From: Prorocentrum cordatum
Lineage: Eukaryota; Sar; Dinophyceae; Prorocentrales; Prorocentraceae
Assembly (NCBI GenBank): GCA_963575745.1
Contig: CAUYUJ010013891.1
Location: forward strand, 447,500 to 511,499
Direction of reading: 5' to 3'
Length of the DNA stretch: 64,000 bases
Shown here: in pieces, positions 41,282 to 52,502 of the stretch
How the letters are laid out: the number at the start of each line of letters is the position of its first letter
Position numbering within the stretch: position 1 is the stretch's first letter
Notes under the pieces: generated by a model
The model's input: only the letters and a program-made list of their open reading frames with translations
What the model was told of the DNA's origin: nothing
The model's database searches: none
Position numbers and translations under genes: made by a program

Positions 41282-44200
41282 ATGGGGGGCAGCCGCAGCC
41301 GCCCTCGCAGTCGTGCAGAGGGGGCCAAGGGCTCCAGATGCCACCGCCCTGCCTCGTCGAGAGCCTCAGGCAGCAATCGCCAGGAGGGTGGGCCTACGAG
41401 GTCCGAGAGGGAGCGGCATCGCCAGCGCGGCCGCCCCCGCGATGAGAGCAGCGCAGACGCGCGCCGCAAGGAGAGGGCTGACCGCGGGCGCTCGGGTCGT
41501 TCGCCAGTGGGCCTTGCCTCGGCGCGCGACGTCGGCCGCGGCCGCCGTCGCAGGCGCTTCACCAGTGATGACGGGGTTGACGAGAAGAGGGCGAAGCGCC
41601 ATCCGTCCGATCAGCGAGCTCCACAGACTCCACCACCAAGGTCGCGCTCGCAGAGCCTGTTTTCGTGCTCGCAGGTCGCCTCCTCCGATGCTGGTGGCGG
41701 TCGTCGCGATGCGGGCTCCGATGCTGGCGGCGCCGACGCTGACTCTCCTGCTGGCGAAGAGTTAATGTATCCCCTGTGCACGGAATGCCACGAGCCGCTG
41801 TTGCCGAACCAGAAGAGGTTTCGCGCTTGCCACTGCCACTACGACTGCGCGTTGGACAAGCGGGCCCTGGACAGACAGCTGAAGAACACTGGCCTCGCCC
41901 CCCAGGTGCAGGACATGAAGCACAAATCAGCGAGTCAGTACAAAGGTCTCCTCGAGCTCCTCAGCAGCGGCAACCGCCGCACCACCTCGGGCAAGCGCAT
42001 CAGGCCCCACCTCTCGGACGTGGTCGACTTCGTGCGCGAGTTCACCAAGGAAGTGGTCACCCGCACCAAGCGCGGCATGCTCCTCTTGACCAGAGGTCAG
42101 TACATAGCCTACCAGGCTCATGGCCATCACAACTCCCCCCCTACCCTCAGGCCATGACACGAGAGGAGGAGGAGGAGGAGGAGGAGGGAGACGAGGGGGG
42201 TGGCGGCCCCATCATCCCCCCCCTGGCCGTCGCCGCGTTGCCTTGCCCCGACCCCAGTACTTTGATCCCCCCCCATCGCCCCTTCGTCTTTCCACGCGCG
42301 CCGAGAGGTTCACCAGAACGGCATCTCGCGCGACAGGGCGAAGCAGCAGTACAAGAGGGATTTGGAGGATCCCAAGGTCTACAAGACTAAGGACACCTTG
42401 GCAGCTGGGGCAGGGGGGTAGAAGAGGTGGAGCCCTCTTCTCCTTCTGGAACCTCTAGAATCCCAGGTGGGCCATGACCTTCGGATTTCTTCTTTCGTCT
42501 CCCCAGTCCTCCCCTGCCCACCAGTCTTCTCCTACGTGCATGCCCATCCTCCTCGACCTCGTCCAGGCCCTCATGTCTTCACATCCCCCGCCTCCTTATC
42601 CCGCTCGTCATGCTTCCTCCTGCTCCTCGTCAGTCCTCCGTCTCCTCCTCTTCCTGCGCATCGTGATCCTTTTTTTCTCTCTCATCATTATCCTCTTCCT
42701 CCTCCTTTTCGTCCTCCTCATCGTCCTCGCGTTCCCCTTCGCCATCCTCTTCGTTACTTATGTTGGGGCCTCTTGGGGCTCTATATGATGGCATCTCGGG
42801 TGCCCCCTTAGGCTTTTCCGAGGGCCTCGCGACGCCCCTCAGAGGGCCCCTAGGCTGTTCCCAGGGAGAGCCTCGAAGGTGGCGCTACATGCACGGTTGA
42901 GCGTGCGATGTTTCTTGTCTGTGTGCGTTCGTTTCTGTGGGTGGGGTGCTGGAGCTCGGGCTCTCCTGGGGCGTCCTTGGAACTACCCTGCGCTCTCTGG
43001 GTATCCCTGGCCCCCCCTGCTGCGCCCCCGCGCTTCGCCGTTGCCGCTCCAGGAGAACGGCGTGACGGTCGTGGCTGTCCGGAAGCCGACAGAGATCGAC
43101 AGGGAGGACGTGCTGAAGGACACCCAGAGGTTCAAGTCGGGGGTGCGCGGCGTCCAGAAGAACATGGCGGAGTCCATGCTGCGGCGCCCCATGGCCAAGT
43201 TGCCCCCGTCCAGCTCGGGCAAGAAGGGCGCCGCCAAGTTCATCGACTCTGGCGACGACGGTTCTGCGAGCGACGGCCCCAGCATCCATTCGGAGACCGA
43301 CGGCGAGGCGGAGTTGGTGGAGCCTGGTCGGTGCGATGGCGGGCGTGCAGCTGCCTCTCACAAGGGCTCCAAGGCACCGTTGTCGCCCCGAGCGCGTGCC
43401 AGCAGCCGCTCCAGCAAGCCGGCTAAGGACGGCCAGGCAGCGCTGAAGCAGCAAGTGGAGAACGCCGACACAGTAGAGGAAGCCCTGCCCTCGATCGATC
43501 CCGACTCCGTCTCGCCCAGCATTTTCACTGTTGCGAAGCGGTCGGTCAAGCGAACCCTCGAGAGCTACTTGGATTCGTGCAAGGCTGCAGTTATTCCTCC
43601 TCCTCCTCCTCTTCTTTTCTCTGCATTGCCACCCGCCTCCTCCTTTACCTTGCCAGCCATCCCAGCTGTCATCGGCTGCCCCGCTCGCCACGTCGAATGT
43701 CGACCGTCGATCGCCCGCCCGTTCGCCACGAGGCTGGCAAGGTCACGCACATCGCGGTCCTCCAGGAGCTCCTCGAGGAGGTCAGGGATCACACTGAGGT
43801 CAAGTGCCTCGGCGTGGACTCGGTGATCTCGTCGGCGAAGGTTGCCGAACACGACTTGCAGAAGATCTTGGACGATGTCTCGCACTGGGCGCTGCCGTGT
43901 GACTTCTCCGCCAAGCGGGATTCCATCTCCTTGGCCATGGCCGCGCACTCCAAGAAGATCAATCTCGTCAAGGACTACATCCAGACACTGCAGACCATTC
44001 GCGCGGGGGAGAGGAAGAAGAGCCACAAAGAGCGCCGTCAGATCCGAGGCGTCAAGGAGAAGGCGGCGAACAGGATGCACGAGAAGGGGATTCCCCAGTC
44101 CATCGCGAAGGTCATCTCCCCCGTGCTCGTGGAAAAGGAGGTCGGCGTGTCATGCTCTTCGCTCGGCGACAACGGCGAGTGCGGGGATTCCTTGAACTTC

Positions 44201-45037
44201 GGAGAAGTGTCGACCTTCGGCGTTGTCGCGAAGAAGCCCGACCAGCTGTCGAAGTGGCATGTCATGTTGCAGGACCAGCACAAGGCTGTCAAGAGCGAGC
44301 TCGAGTCATCTGCCACGAGCAACGTCGACTACATCAAGAAAATGAAAGGCACGGTCGGCTTCGGCCCCATGAAGAGCACGTTCGAGTTCAAGCACTCCGC
44401 TGACGCAGACGGCAGCAGCACGCACCCTGGCGACTCCACGACTTTTCCTTTGCTCGCGTTCTTCCAGAAGCCGTTTTCCGTGTCGTTCACGCCGCAGGCT
44501 TGCCCTTTCGCTGGTGCGGCATGTTACGTCACCGTTGGGAACGGCATCGCAGTCGCACTCGCCGTCCCCGTGGAGGACGTCCAGAAGCTCGGCGGCAACG
44601 ACATGAAGGTGTTCTTGAATTCGGCAGACGCCTTGGTGATATTGAAGAAGGTGCCGAAGTTTGTATTGAATGCTGGTGATTCCTTGTACGTGCCATTCGG
44701 CACCTGGCTGATCATTTTCGGCGTGAGTGAGTGGGATGACAACTCGAAGGAGTTCGCGGTGGACGAGGGGGCCGACGAGTTGCCCCAGGGATGGTTGCAC
44801 TACACCATGCGCCCCGTCATCGATTGCGTGAACGACCCCATTGCGTGCACGGCCGCCTGTTCAGCCGTGGCAGGCTTGATGGCGAGGTCGATGCCGCACC
44901 ACCCGAAGACGATGAAGGCCTTGCAGGTGCCCCTGAGGGAGTGGCGCGACAAGATCGAGGCGGCGGCCGCGAATCAGGGCGAGCAGGCGGGCGGCGAGCC
45001 CGAGAAGAAGGGCGATGAGGACGTGATTGAGGACTAG
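41282..45037 (+). CDS. Four-exon gene with Cys/His cluster and cupin-like motif
   Basis: The ATG at 41282 opens an Arg/Ser-rich N-terminus. Exon 1 (to 42095) then has a CTECHEPLLPNQKRFRACHC-type cluster (about 41779-41838, then HYDC), a probable zinc site, and a helical part. Exon 2 (from 42306) reads VHQNGISRDRAKQQYKRDLE; its 3' end near 42400 is uncertain. Exon 3 (43053-43583) starts ENGVTVVAVRKPTEIDRED. Exon 4 (43733-45037) gives 434 codons, with a charged helix and then AGDSLYVPFGTWLIIFGV (about 44672-44725), which resembles the second motif of cupin/JmjC folds. It ends KKGDEDVIED before a TAG. No frame break is seen in exons 3-4. The function cannot be named. The metal ligands expected of an active dioxygenase were not recognised, so a non-enzymatic jelly roll is possible. 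Confidence 0.6.
42096..42305 (+). other. Intron, GT-AG, 210 bp, with GGA and C tracts
   Basis: The donor is ACCAGAG|GTCAGTAC and the acceptor CGCCGAG|AGGTTCACC. AGAGGT is present at both ends. Splicing gives TRE-VHQNGISRDR. It contains GAGGAG repeats (42162-42188). Confidence 0.55.
42413..43052 (+). other. Intron, 5' end uncertain, C/T-rich
   Basis: A CCTCCTC- and CTCCTCGTCC-rich tract (42500-42770) precedes a CCGCTCCAG acceptor (43052). The donor is probably one of the GC/GT sites near 42400. Confidence 0.45.
43584..43732 (+). other. Intron, GC-AG, 149 bp, with AGGCTG at both ends
   Basis: TGCAAG|GCTGCAGTT at the donor and CCACGAG|GCTGGCAAG at the acceptor share AG-GCTG. A CCTCCTCCTC pyrimidine run lies inside. 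Joining gives LDSCK-AGKVTHIAVLQ and corrects a frame difference between the two exons. Confidence 0.65.
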
Positions 45038-47430
45038 GGCCAGCACCGGCGCAGCCTTTGAACCGCCTGGCGGCGAGGCGACCCCGCTCCCCCCCCCTCG
45101 CCGTCTGGCCTGGCCGCAGAAGGATTGGAAGTAGACGGGCGAAGCTGGCGCGGAGTGGGGATCCTCTCAGGGGGCCCTCTCAAGGATCCTCTCAGGGGGG
45201 ATCTTTTCTGGGTGCCCTTTCAGGCGACCCTTTCAGGGTGCGCCCGAAAGGGCGCCCAGAAAGGGCGGGGATCTCTTCAAGGGGAGGGGTCCTCTCGGGG
45301 GTCCTTTTCACGGGGGATCTTATCATCTGATGTTGGCGGGGGTTCCTCCAGGGGAAGCGGGGTCGCGTGGGGGGGGGGCGGCGGCGCTCTGTGGAGCAGG
45401 CCGGGCTTTCGGAGTCGTCCTCCAACATCGTCGTCTGGCCGTCGGACCTCCTCCGTCGTCGCGCCTCCTCCCCCCCCGCGCGTCCTCCTCTCTCCTCCAG
45501 GCGCTCTCCTCCGCCCTCCTTCCTCTTGCGCCCCTCCCCCCTTCTGCCCCCCGCCTCCATCCCCCTCCCCCCCACTCGCTCCCTCCCTCCGTCGAGGGGG
45601 GGGTGCCTCATCGAGCGCTGCCGCCGCTGGCCCGCTCGGGCTCCAGCCCCCGCCCCCTTGCCTACTTTGGTCAGCCCTGGGTCTCGCGGATTCTTGCTGC
45701 CCGATGTTGGTCGTCGATTGGGCTCCCAGTGAGGCGACGGCGATCGACGGGCGCCGTCGCCGTCGTGGCGCGTCGCGCTTGCGACGTGGGCGCGGGCGCG
45801 AGGGCGCCGCCCGCGCCCCCTCCGTTTTCGCCGCAGCAAGGGCAGCGGCGGGACATGGGCGAAAAACGAAAGGGCGGGGGCTCGGGCAGCGCGGATGCCA
45901 CAGGCATCGGTTCTGCTCGAGCCGAAGCTTCATCGTTTCTCGTCGATGTCCCGCCGCGCGTGCACCTCTCGGCAATAATTATGCGGGGGACGCGCGCCCA
46001 GCCCAATAAAAATCTCAAGCATCAGCGACGGGCTCATGTGCCCTTTCGGTGCAGGTCTCGAGTGAACGGTTCGGATAGGTTTGGGGGATTACCTTCACTT
46101 TGGGCGCCGTCTCCACGCAGTGCGTGGCTTCCCTTTTTTTCTGGAGCCTGCTGCCGCTGCGGGGCGCAGGCAGCATGCGGGCCGCCCAGGCCGTTTGACG
46201 CGCGCCTGGCCGTGGGGTTATTCGTCAGGTGCGCAGCCTGCGCACCTGCGAACTGGAGAAACATGATCGCACGTCGGGTTTGTGCTCGTGGCCTCTTGAG
46301 CCCCCATCCCCGCCCATGCTCGTCCCAGCGTGGCCGACGGCGAGGTTGTCCGCTCTGGCATGATGCCACTGACGGTTGGGCACCACCACCCCGCGAGAAG
46401 GAGGGGGAGGAAGAGGAGGAGGAGGAGGAAAAGGGAGACGAGGAGGAGAGGGGGGAGGGGGAGGAGGAGTAGGAGGAGGAGGAAGAAGTGGAGGGGCAGG
46501 GGGAGAAGCAAGACACGGAGGAGCCGCATCACTGCCGCCATACCCTTTACACGAATCGTGGTACGCCTAGTTTGCGGTTCCTGTCCCACTCGCCCGCTAT
46601 TACTTATCCTTGCTTGCGTTGTCTGTCCGCCCCCCTCATCAGCGCCTCCGCATCAACCATCGTATGCCCCTCCTCGCTCAGCCGCCCCACGTCCTCCAAA
46701 CCCAACTGCCAACCCCCATTCGTCCCTCATCTCCTCCCCCTCATCCTAAGCGCAGCCACGTGCACTTGATCGCGTGGTAGCGCAAACGCTAGATGTTTGG
46801 GGGTCACAGTCTCGCATTCCGAATCGGTGTTGCCTCAGAGGCTTCTTGACGTTGCATGGTCTGGGCTTCAGCGGCGGCGATTCGCGCTCGAGATTTGCCT
46901 CGACGAGGTTTTTTCGGCGGCTGTTTGGGCGCATCAGGCGATTGTCGGATAACGTAGATTGTCGCGTTCCTGGGTGGGCGTCGGCAATTTTGCCCCAGGC
47001 TTCGTCGCAGGCGTCTGACGGGGGCGCGGCGAGGCGTTGTAGCGCCTGTGCGCGGGGCGGATATCGGCCTGATCTATGTTTCGTCGTGGCGTGAGGTTGC
47101 GTTGCGAGTTGCCGAACGTACTTCGTAAGTGCGCATTATGTTCCCACCGCGTCGTGGGGCCATCTCAAGGCGTCTGGGGTCTTAATGTCGGAGGCATGCA
47201 TATTTATGATATGTTTTGCCTGTGGCGTGTATGAATATTCGCGCGACGTAAGATGGCTGCGGCCGCGACATCCCCACTCGTTTCGGCGGCGCTTTTTGGA
47301 CCCCTGAACTCCCCAGCGCTGACCCTTAACCACGGCCTCAACAGCCCCGTCTGGGAATCTATTTTGGATCGCCCCCGGCACGGGCCCCGCATGGTTCGCA
47401 GCGGGGCCCCAAAGGAGAATTCTGCGTCAT
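45038..47430. other. Low-complexity spacer
   Basis: GGGATCCTCTCAGGGG-like words recur at 45160-45330, and CCTCCTC runs at 45470-45600. GGA-type polypurine occupies 46395-46500. Open frames on both strands are explained by composition. 46500-47430 holds ordinary DNA without a motif. Confidence 0.6.
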
Positions 47431-48885
47431 CTGAATTACTTGTGCAAGCAGTGGGCCAGGTTCGCCGAGCCCGAAGTTTGCCAGTCACGCCACTTTGAAG
47501 TTCGTGCTGCAGGTTTTCGGGGTCGGCTGCCTACATTGGCGTGGAAATCGGCCTTGGGATTGGACAGTAGAAAGGAGGTGAAACAACCGACCCTGTACTC
47601 CCTGCGCTGGCTGGAGAGCACCTTCCGCCTTTTTTACCAGCTTGCTGCAGGAGTGGCAACAGCGTGCGCGGCATGATTCTTTCAAGCTCCGTCAGCGCCT
47701 GTCCTGAGTGGAGGGGCGAACAGGACTCAGCACCCGCGCCAGCGCGCTCTTCATTGCTTCCAGATGTTGCCAGCAGAGCTCAAGCACGGCTTCGGCAGTC
47801 AGGAGATGAAACTGGCCATGACGCTGTTGTTGCTACGGGCGCGACAGTGCTTTCGCAGCTTAGGGGTGCTCGAGGCGCTCTGGGGGGCCCGCCGATGGTG
47901 ATCAGCAGGTACCTCCAGGGGGGCTTCAAACAATTGTGCCAGTCTGTGAAGGATTTCATTAAGTTTCCGGATGATTACACAGTCCACGGGGACCCAGAGG
48001 CCTTGGCGGACTTAGATGTAGGCTGCGAGATTCTAGGTCAGATCTCCGAGGAGCTGGGTACGTACTCCATTAAGGTTGAGAATGGGTCGTGTAAAGATTG
48101 GAAAGCGTGGCTCCTCGATGGGGGGTCAGAAAGGTGCTGGGGGAGCCCACGGGTGGACCGGGTTGCCAACGGAGTGGGTCCCCACGATTGCCCTGTCAGC
48201 CTCGGGGGCGGTCCTATCAGACCCGAAGTCGGACCTCAGCAGCGAAGCAGCCAACTTCAGCAAGCTTTGGAGGAGGAGCAGGAATCCATCCAGCCTCTGG
48301 AGTTCTTGAGCCCTCAGCGCATACGCGAAGCAGCGCGTATGTATATGGTCTCCACATGAAGCATTACGCATCCATGTCTGATGGTGCTTTGATGATCCTC
48401 ATTCCGATGATGAGCATAATGGAATCGACGACGCTGATGCCCAACCAGGTTCGCACCATCTTGGTGCCTCTTTTGGAGAAGCCAGCTGGAGGCTGGCGAC
48501 CCAGTGGACTCTTCAGCTCGTTCTACAGGCTCTGGGGCAAGTTGAAGGCCTCGCGCAGCTCGCTGGGAATGCGAACACCCACGCTCATACCTGGCATCAG
48601 GCAGGTTCGCTGGAGCAGCTGGCGTCGTCTGGCGACAGGCAGCGAACGCAGAGAAGGCAGTTCCAGCACTTCCAGGAACCAAGGGACCAACACAGAAGCA
48701 GTCGACATACATTGCGTGTAAGGTCCTGTGGGATCTCATGAAATTCTATGAGCCGATCGATTTGGTTGAGTTGGAACGCCGTGCTGATTTTTCAGGTTAC
48801 CCGCCTCAGTTTTACCGAGTCAGCGTGGCGGCCTATAGAGGCCCGTGTTATATCAGTATGGTCAGCCAAGTTCATTTAGTTGTTT
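47430..48885 (+). pseudogene. LINE fragment: linker and start of RT
   Basis: Read on the plus strand in several frames: WLQEWQQRARHDSFKLRQRL near 47645, then GPPMVISRYLQGGFKQLC (about 47889), the kind of helical linker these elements carry. GGAHGWTGLPTEWVPTIAL follows (about 48145-48200). Next comes the RT finger phrase QVRTILVPLLEKPAGGWRPS with GLFSSFYRLWGKLK (about 48449-48548), and then CKVLWDLMKFYEPID (about 48720-48765), the motif A equivalent with its Asp. Coherent RT sequence stops at about 48885. The endonuclease is not recognisable upstream. The break coincides with the 5' flank of the tyrosine-recombinase element. Confidence 0.7.
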
Positions 48886-49060
48886 GTCCTAAACGGTTGG
48901 ACCCCGCCCTCCCCAGTCGGCTTGGGTTTTCTCCTCTCCCGGCTCCTGCCTCTGCCTGCCCTTCTCTCTCCCTCTCTCCCGCTCAAGCCTTCGGGGCTCG
49001 AAGCCCTGGAGCCGACCTCAGGAGGTCTGGGCGCTCTCGGCGCCCGGAAGCGTGCGTGCA

Positions 49061-50985
49061 ATGGCTGCCCGGCGCCCGGCGCCGGCAGGCTCTGCGCGCG
49101 GGCTGATCGCGCTGACCGCCAGCGCGACCGCCTACGACTGGCGCGGGCCGCTCAGCACTGCTGTTGCCCGCGCCGGATGGGGCCGCCCGGCCGTGGCCCA
49201 TGAGTTCCCGTTCGGGTACACCGTGCCGTACTACGACGACTCCGAGTACGGCATGGAGATCGGCGAGCACGAAGAGGAGGGCGAGGTTGCAGGCAGCCCC
49301 CAGGCGCCGCCCGACAGCGGGCCGCCGGGAGCGCCGCCCCCGCCTCCTGCCCATGCCGCCAGAGGAGTCGAGAACGGCAGCCATCCCACTGATGACCCGC
49401 GTGGCGAGGGGTCCTGGGTGAGCGGCTGGGGCGTCTGGGCGCTGGGATGGAAGCCCCTGCGCGAGGGCACCTGGGCCTGGCGCCTGAGCGGCATGGGCGG
49501 GATTGCTTACGAGAAGCTAGACAGCCTCGGGAGCGCCTTCTCAACCCATGCTGAGACGGGCTGGCTGACCAAGGACGGCGGATGGTTCTTCTATGCCCAT
49601 CGAGAAGCTGGGCCTGACGGTCTTCGGGGCCGCCTGGCCTGCCGTGGCATGGACGTTCATCTTCTTGGCCTTCCTGGCGGTGCTTGCCTTTCTTGCTCAT
49701 ATCTGTCGTACTCTACTGGCCCCCTGTGCAGCTGCCCTCTGGCTGATTGGTCTACTGGCGCGGTGCACCAAGTGCCGCCGGCGAGAGCCTGGCGACGCAG
49801 CTGCCGAAAGGTACCTGCCGCCGGCTCCGCCCGCCCTTACCCAGATCAACTGGATGGGGCCAGAGACCGGGCCAGCTACGACCACCGAGTATTACAGCAA
49901 GAAGGTGAAGGGTCGTGGAACTGGGAGGCGACCCAACGACGTGCTGGTCAAGATCGACGACCACGTAGCCCGGCTGAAGATCGACCTCGCGGAGCCCAAC
50001 AGGATCGACCGGAGGGGCCTTTGGATAGACTACCTGGGCGTGAAAGGTGCGAGTTCACGCGCACTTCGCCAGAAGTTGGAGTCGCTCGAGGGCCGTTCCA
50101 TCCACCTGTGCCGCAACATGGTCTGTCGAGATCAACCCGGGGGGGTTCATTGCAAAGAATACGCCGCGCTGGATTCCGAGGCGATTGTGGACATCGGCCC
50201 CCGCGCCAGGTTCACCTCTTGCCGCGGCATCTTCCTGCTTTGGCGGACCTTCGCCGATCTGGGGAGAGGCACTTGGAAGATCATCGTGTTCCTCTACTGC
50301 ATCCTCTCCTGCGGTTGCTCTTTCTGCTGCCGGCGACGCCGCCGTCGCAAGACAGGCGCTGCGGAGCCAGGCGTTGCAGGGGGCATCGCAGAGGTCCTAG
50401 ATCAGGAATCAGAGTCGGTGGAGGCCGAGGACAAACCATGCGAAGCCGTTCGGGTGGGCATCGTACTTCGCGGCGGCGCCCGCCCCTTGGCCCCCGACGG
50501 TTGCCGGGGCGCCGCGGAAGCCGAGCCGACCACCCTGCTCTTCGAGGACGGACAGGCGTCAGACATCCCACCGCCCAGCGACGGGCGGAACTCTTTCGCC
50601 CACCTCTGCGCCCATCATGCCCAGGTCTACCGAGCCTCTCGGTATCGTGACAAGTGTTCGCAAGTGACTTGTTATCGTCAGGCAGTCGGCAATGCAGAGG
50701 GCGTGCCACTCTGCCTTCGTCACCTGGGTGGGGAAGCAAGCAGAGCAGCGCAGGCAGCTGCAGCAGTCCAGGGCCGCGGGTTCCTCTCGAGTCTGGGCCT
50801 GAGCCGCCGCGCAGTCCGCAGTCGCAGTCCACGGTCCACGGGCGCGCGAGCAAGGCGCACCCGGCACTGCAACCCCCCCCGCAGACGGAGTCCGAGGACC
50901 CGAAAGCCACCGCGGGCATGCAGCCCCTGGACTACACCCACGCGATGCATCAGCCTCACCACGAGGTCCGCCTGTTGGTGTCCGG
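49061..50985 (+). pseudogene. YR-element gag-like N-terminal part with hydrophobic segments
   Basis: The ATG at 49061 opens a frame to about 49595 that contains SWVSGWGVWALGWKPL and AETGWLTKDGGWFF. The frame then changes to one starting MPIEKLGLTVFGAAWP (49593). That frame has a long hydrophobic run (WPAVAWTFIFLAFLAVLAFL, about 49634-49693), followed by a second (LLAPCAAALWLIGLL, to about 49756). A third hydrophobic stretch with many Cys lies at about 50274-50330 and is followed by an Arg run. Near 50600-50730 comes a Cys/His cluster (HLCAHHAQVYRASRYRDKC, then a CxxxC...CxxH pattern), a possible zinc fold. Hydrophobic segments are unexpected in a retrotransposon gag; they may mean membrane association. 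Family assignment rests on position. Confidence 0.5.
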
Positions 50986-52502
50986 TTCGAAGCGTCGCCT
51001 TCTCCGAGGGTGCCTCTTCCACGGGATGCCAGCCCTGCCCCAGACGAGGAGGCCGAGCAAGGGGACTACCTCGCATTGCGTGTACGGGTGCATTGGGCCG
51101 CCGGCCCGCAGCGGGTCATATTCTTGGGGAAATCCAGACCCGGAGGAGGGCCCACTGGAGATGGCAGCATGACCGTGGTAGACGTGGAGGAGCCGCGCTG
51201 TAAGGATCACTCCGCAGATGGCCAGGAGAACATCTGCTTCACCCTCAAGACCGCGGGGATCGAGTATGCCCCCGTCGCCAGCGACCAGGGGAGGCCCCCC
51301 GCCGGCGATCTCGAGGAGCTGTTGCATCATCCTCCACTCGGAGCTGAGGAGATGGGGATCGGCGTGCACGGCGTCGTCGTGAGCAACGCCATGCGGGAGA
51401 AGCTGCGCCCTTGGAACGGGGTCCCCGTGGGCGGGAAGACCAAGAGGATCGGCCGCCCTCAGTGGGCTCAGCTTCGGGCCCGTGGGGATTTGCTTGTGTG
51501 CCGACATCGGGTGGGTATTCCTGGCGAAGCCCATGGCGTGCCGCAGCCCACCTCGGACGAGATGGACGCGCAGCTCAAGAAGCACTGGGCGAGGCTTGGC
51601 CGCAGCAGCTCCCCCAAGCCCCCTTTCGGCGTCGGGTGGGGTCTGGGCGAGGAAGGTGACCCAGCCCCCTCAGCCCCCCGCCGCTCTTCCCGCAGCCCCG
51701 CAGGGAAGGCCCACGAGGAGGGGAGCACCGGAGAGGCCATGCTGGGGCTGTACCTCGCGGCCCATGAGGAGGGGTCGGACGACGCCTCGGCGCTGCAGAG
51801 CGTGGCAGCAGGATACGATGAAGATGTCGCCGTAGTCCTGGAGCACCTCATCAAGCACACCCAGCGCCCCATGCGCAGCAGCGGAGCCGAAGAGCGGGCC
51901 AAGTACCAGGTGCACATCGACAGGTGGGAGAAAACGCTGGAGCGGGTTCGAACCGAAAAAGACGAAGGTGTGAGCCCGCCACTCGCCAGCGGCCTCTTGA
52001 AGCTGGACGCCGAGCGCAGGCCCGACACCAGCCAGGAGCCCAGCCAACCTGGAGCTCCCCCTGGGTTAGATGCTGCCGCGAGTGCTCCACCCCTGCCGCC
52101 GCCGGCCACCCCGCCTGGCGTGCGCGTACCGGGAGCCACTCGCCTTTCCCCCCCGGGTCTGATGCCCCGCCTTGTTCCGAACCTCGGGCAGATGTTCACC
52201 AACCGGAGCGCCTACGGACATGGTGGACTGGTCAAAACCCTTGGGCAACCTGATCGTAGGTATGCCGCGGGAGCTGGGGGGGGCGAACCATCGGCCGCCT
52301 TCACCACCTACGCACAAGTCCTCCAGAACGGCCAAGAGCAGCAGCACCTGGACAACATACGGCTGCTGCAGGCGGTGGACAGCCTTCGCAGGTCCGGCGA
52401 GGAGGAGAAGGTGGCGCAGCGGGGCACCCTCGGTGCCATCGTTCCATCGGGCGTGCCGAGGAGCTGGACGTATACCTGGCGCGGGGCTGCGACACCCTCG
52501 AC
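50985..52502 (+). pseudogene. YR-element gag-like central region
   Basis: A frame open from about 51010 encodes FLGKSRPGGGPTGDGSMTVV near 51120, a mixed domain to 51600, and then Pro/Ala-rich, low-complexity linkers. It includes a charged helix (EERAKYQVHIDRWEKTLERV, about 51889-51948) and ends with a helix (QVLQNGQEQQHLDNIRLLQA, about 52315-52374). Near 52430 the protein-like sequence passes to the next frame as EELDVYLARGCDTLDMEVCG. No domain was recognised. It lies between the membrane-like part and the finger domain. Confidence 0.45.
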
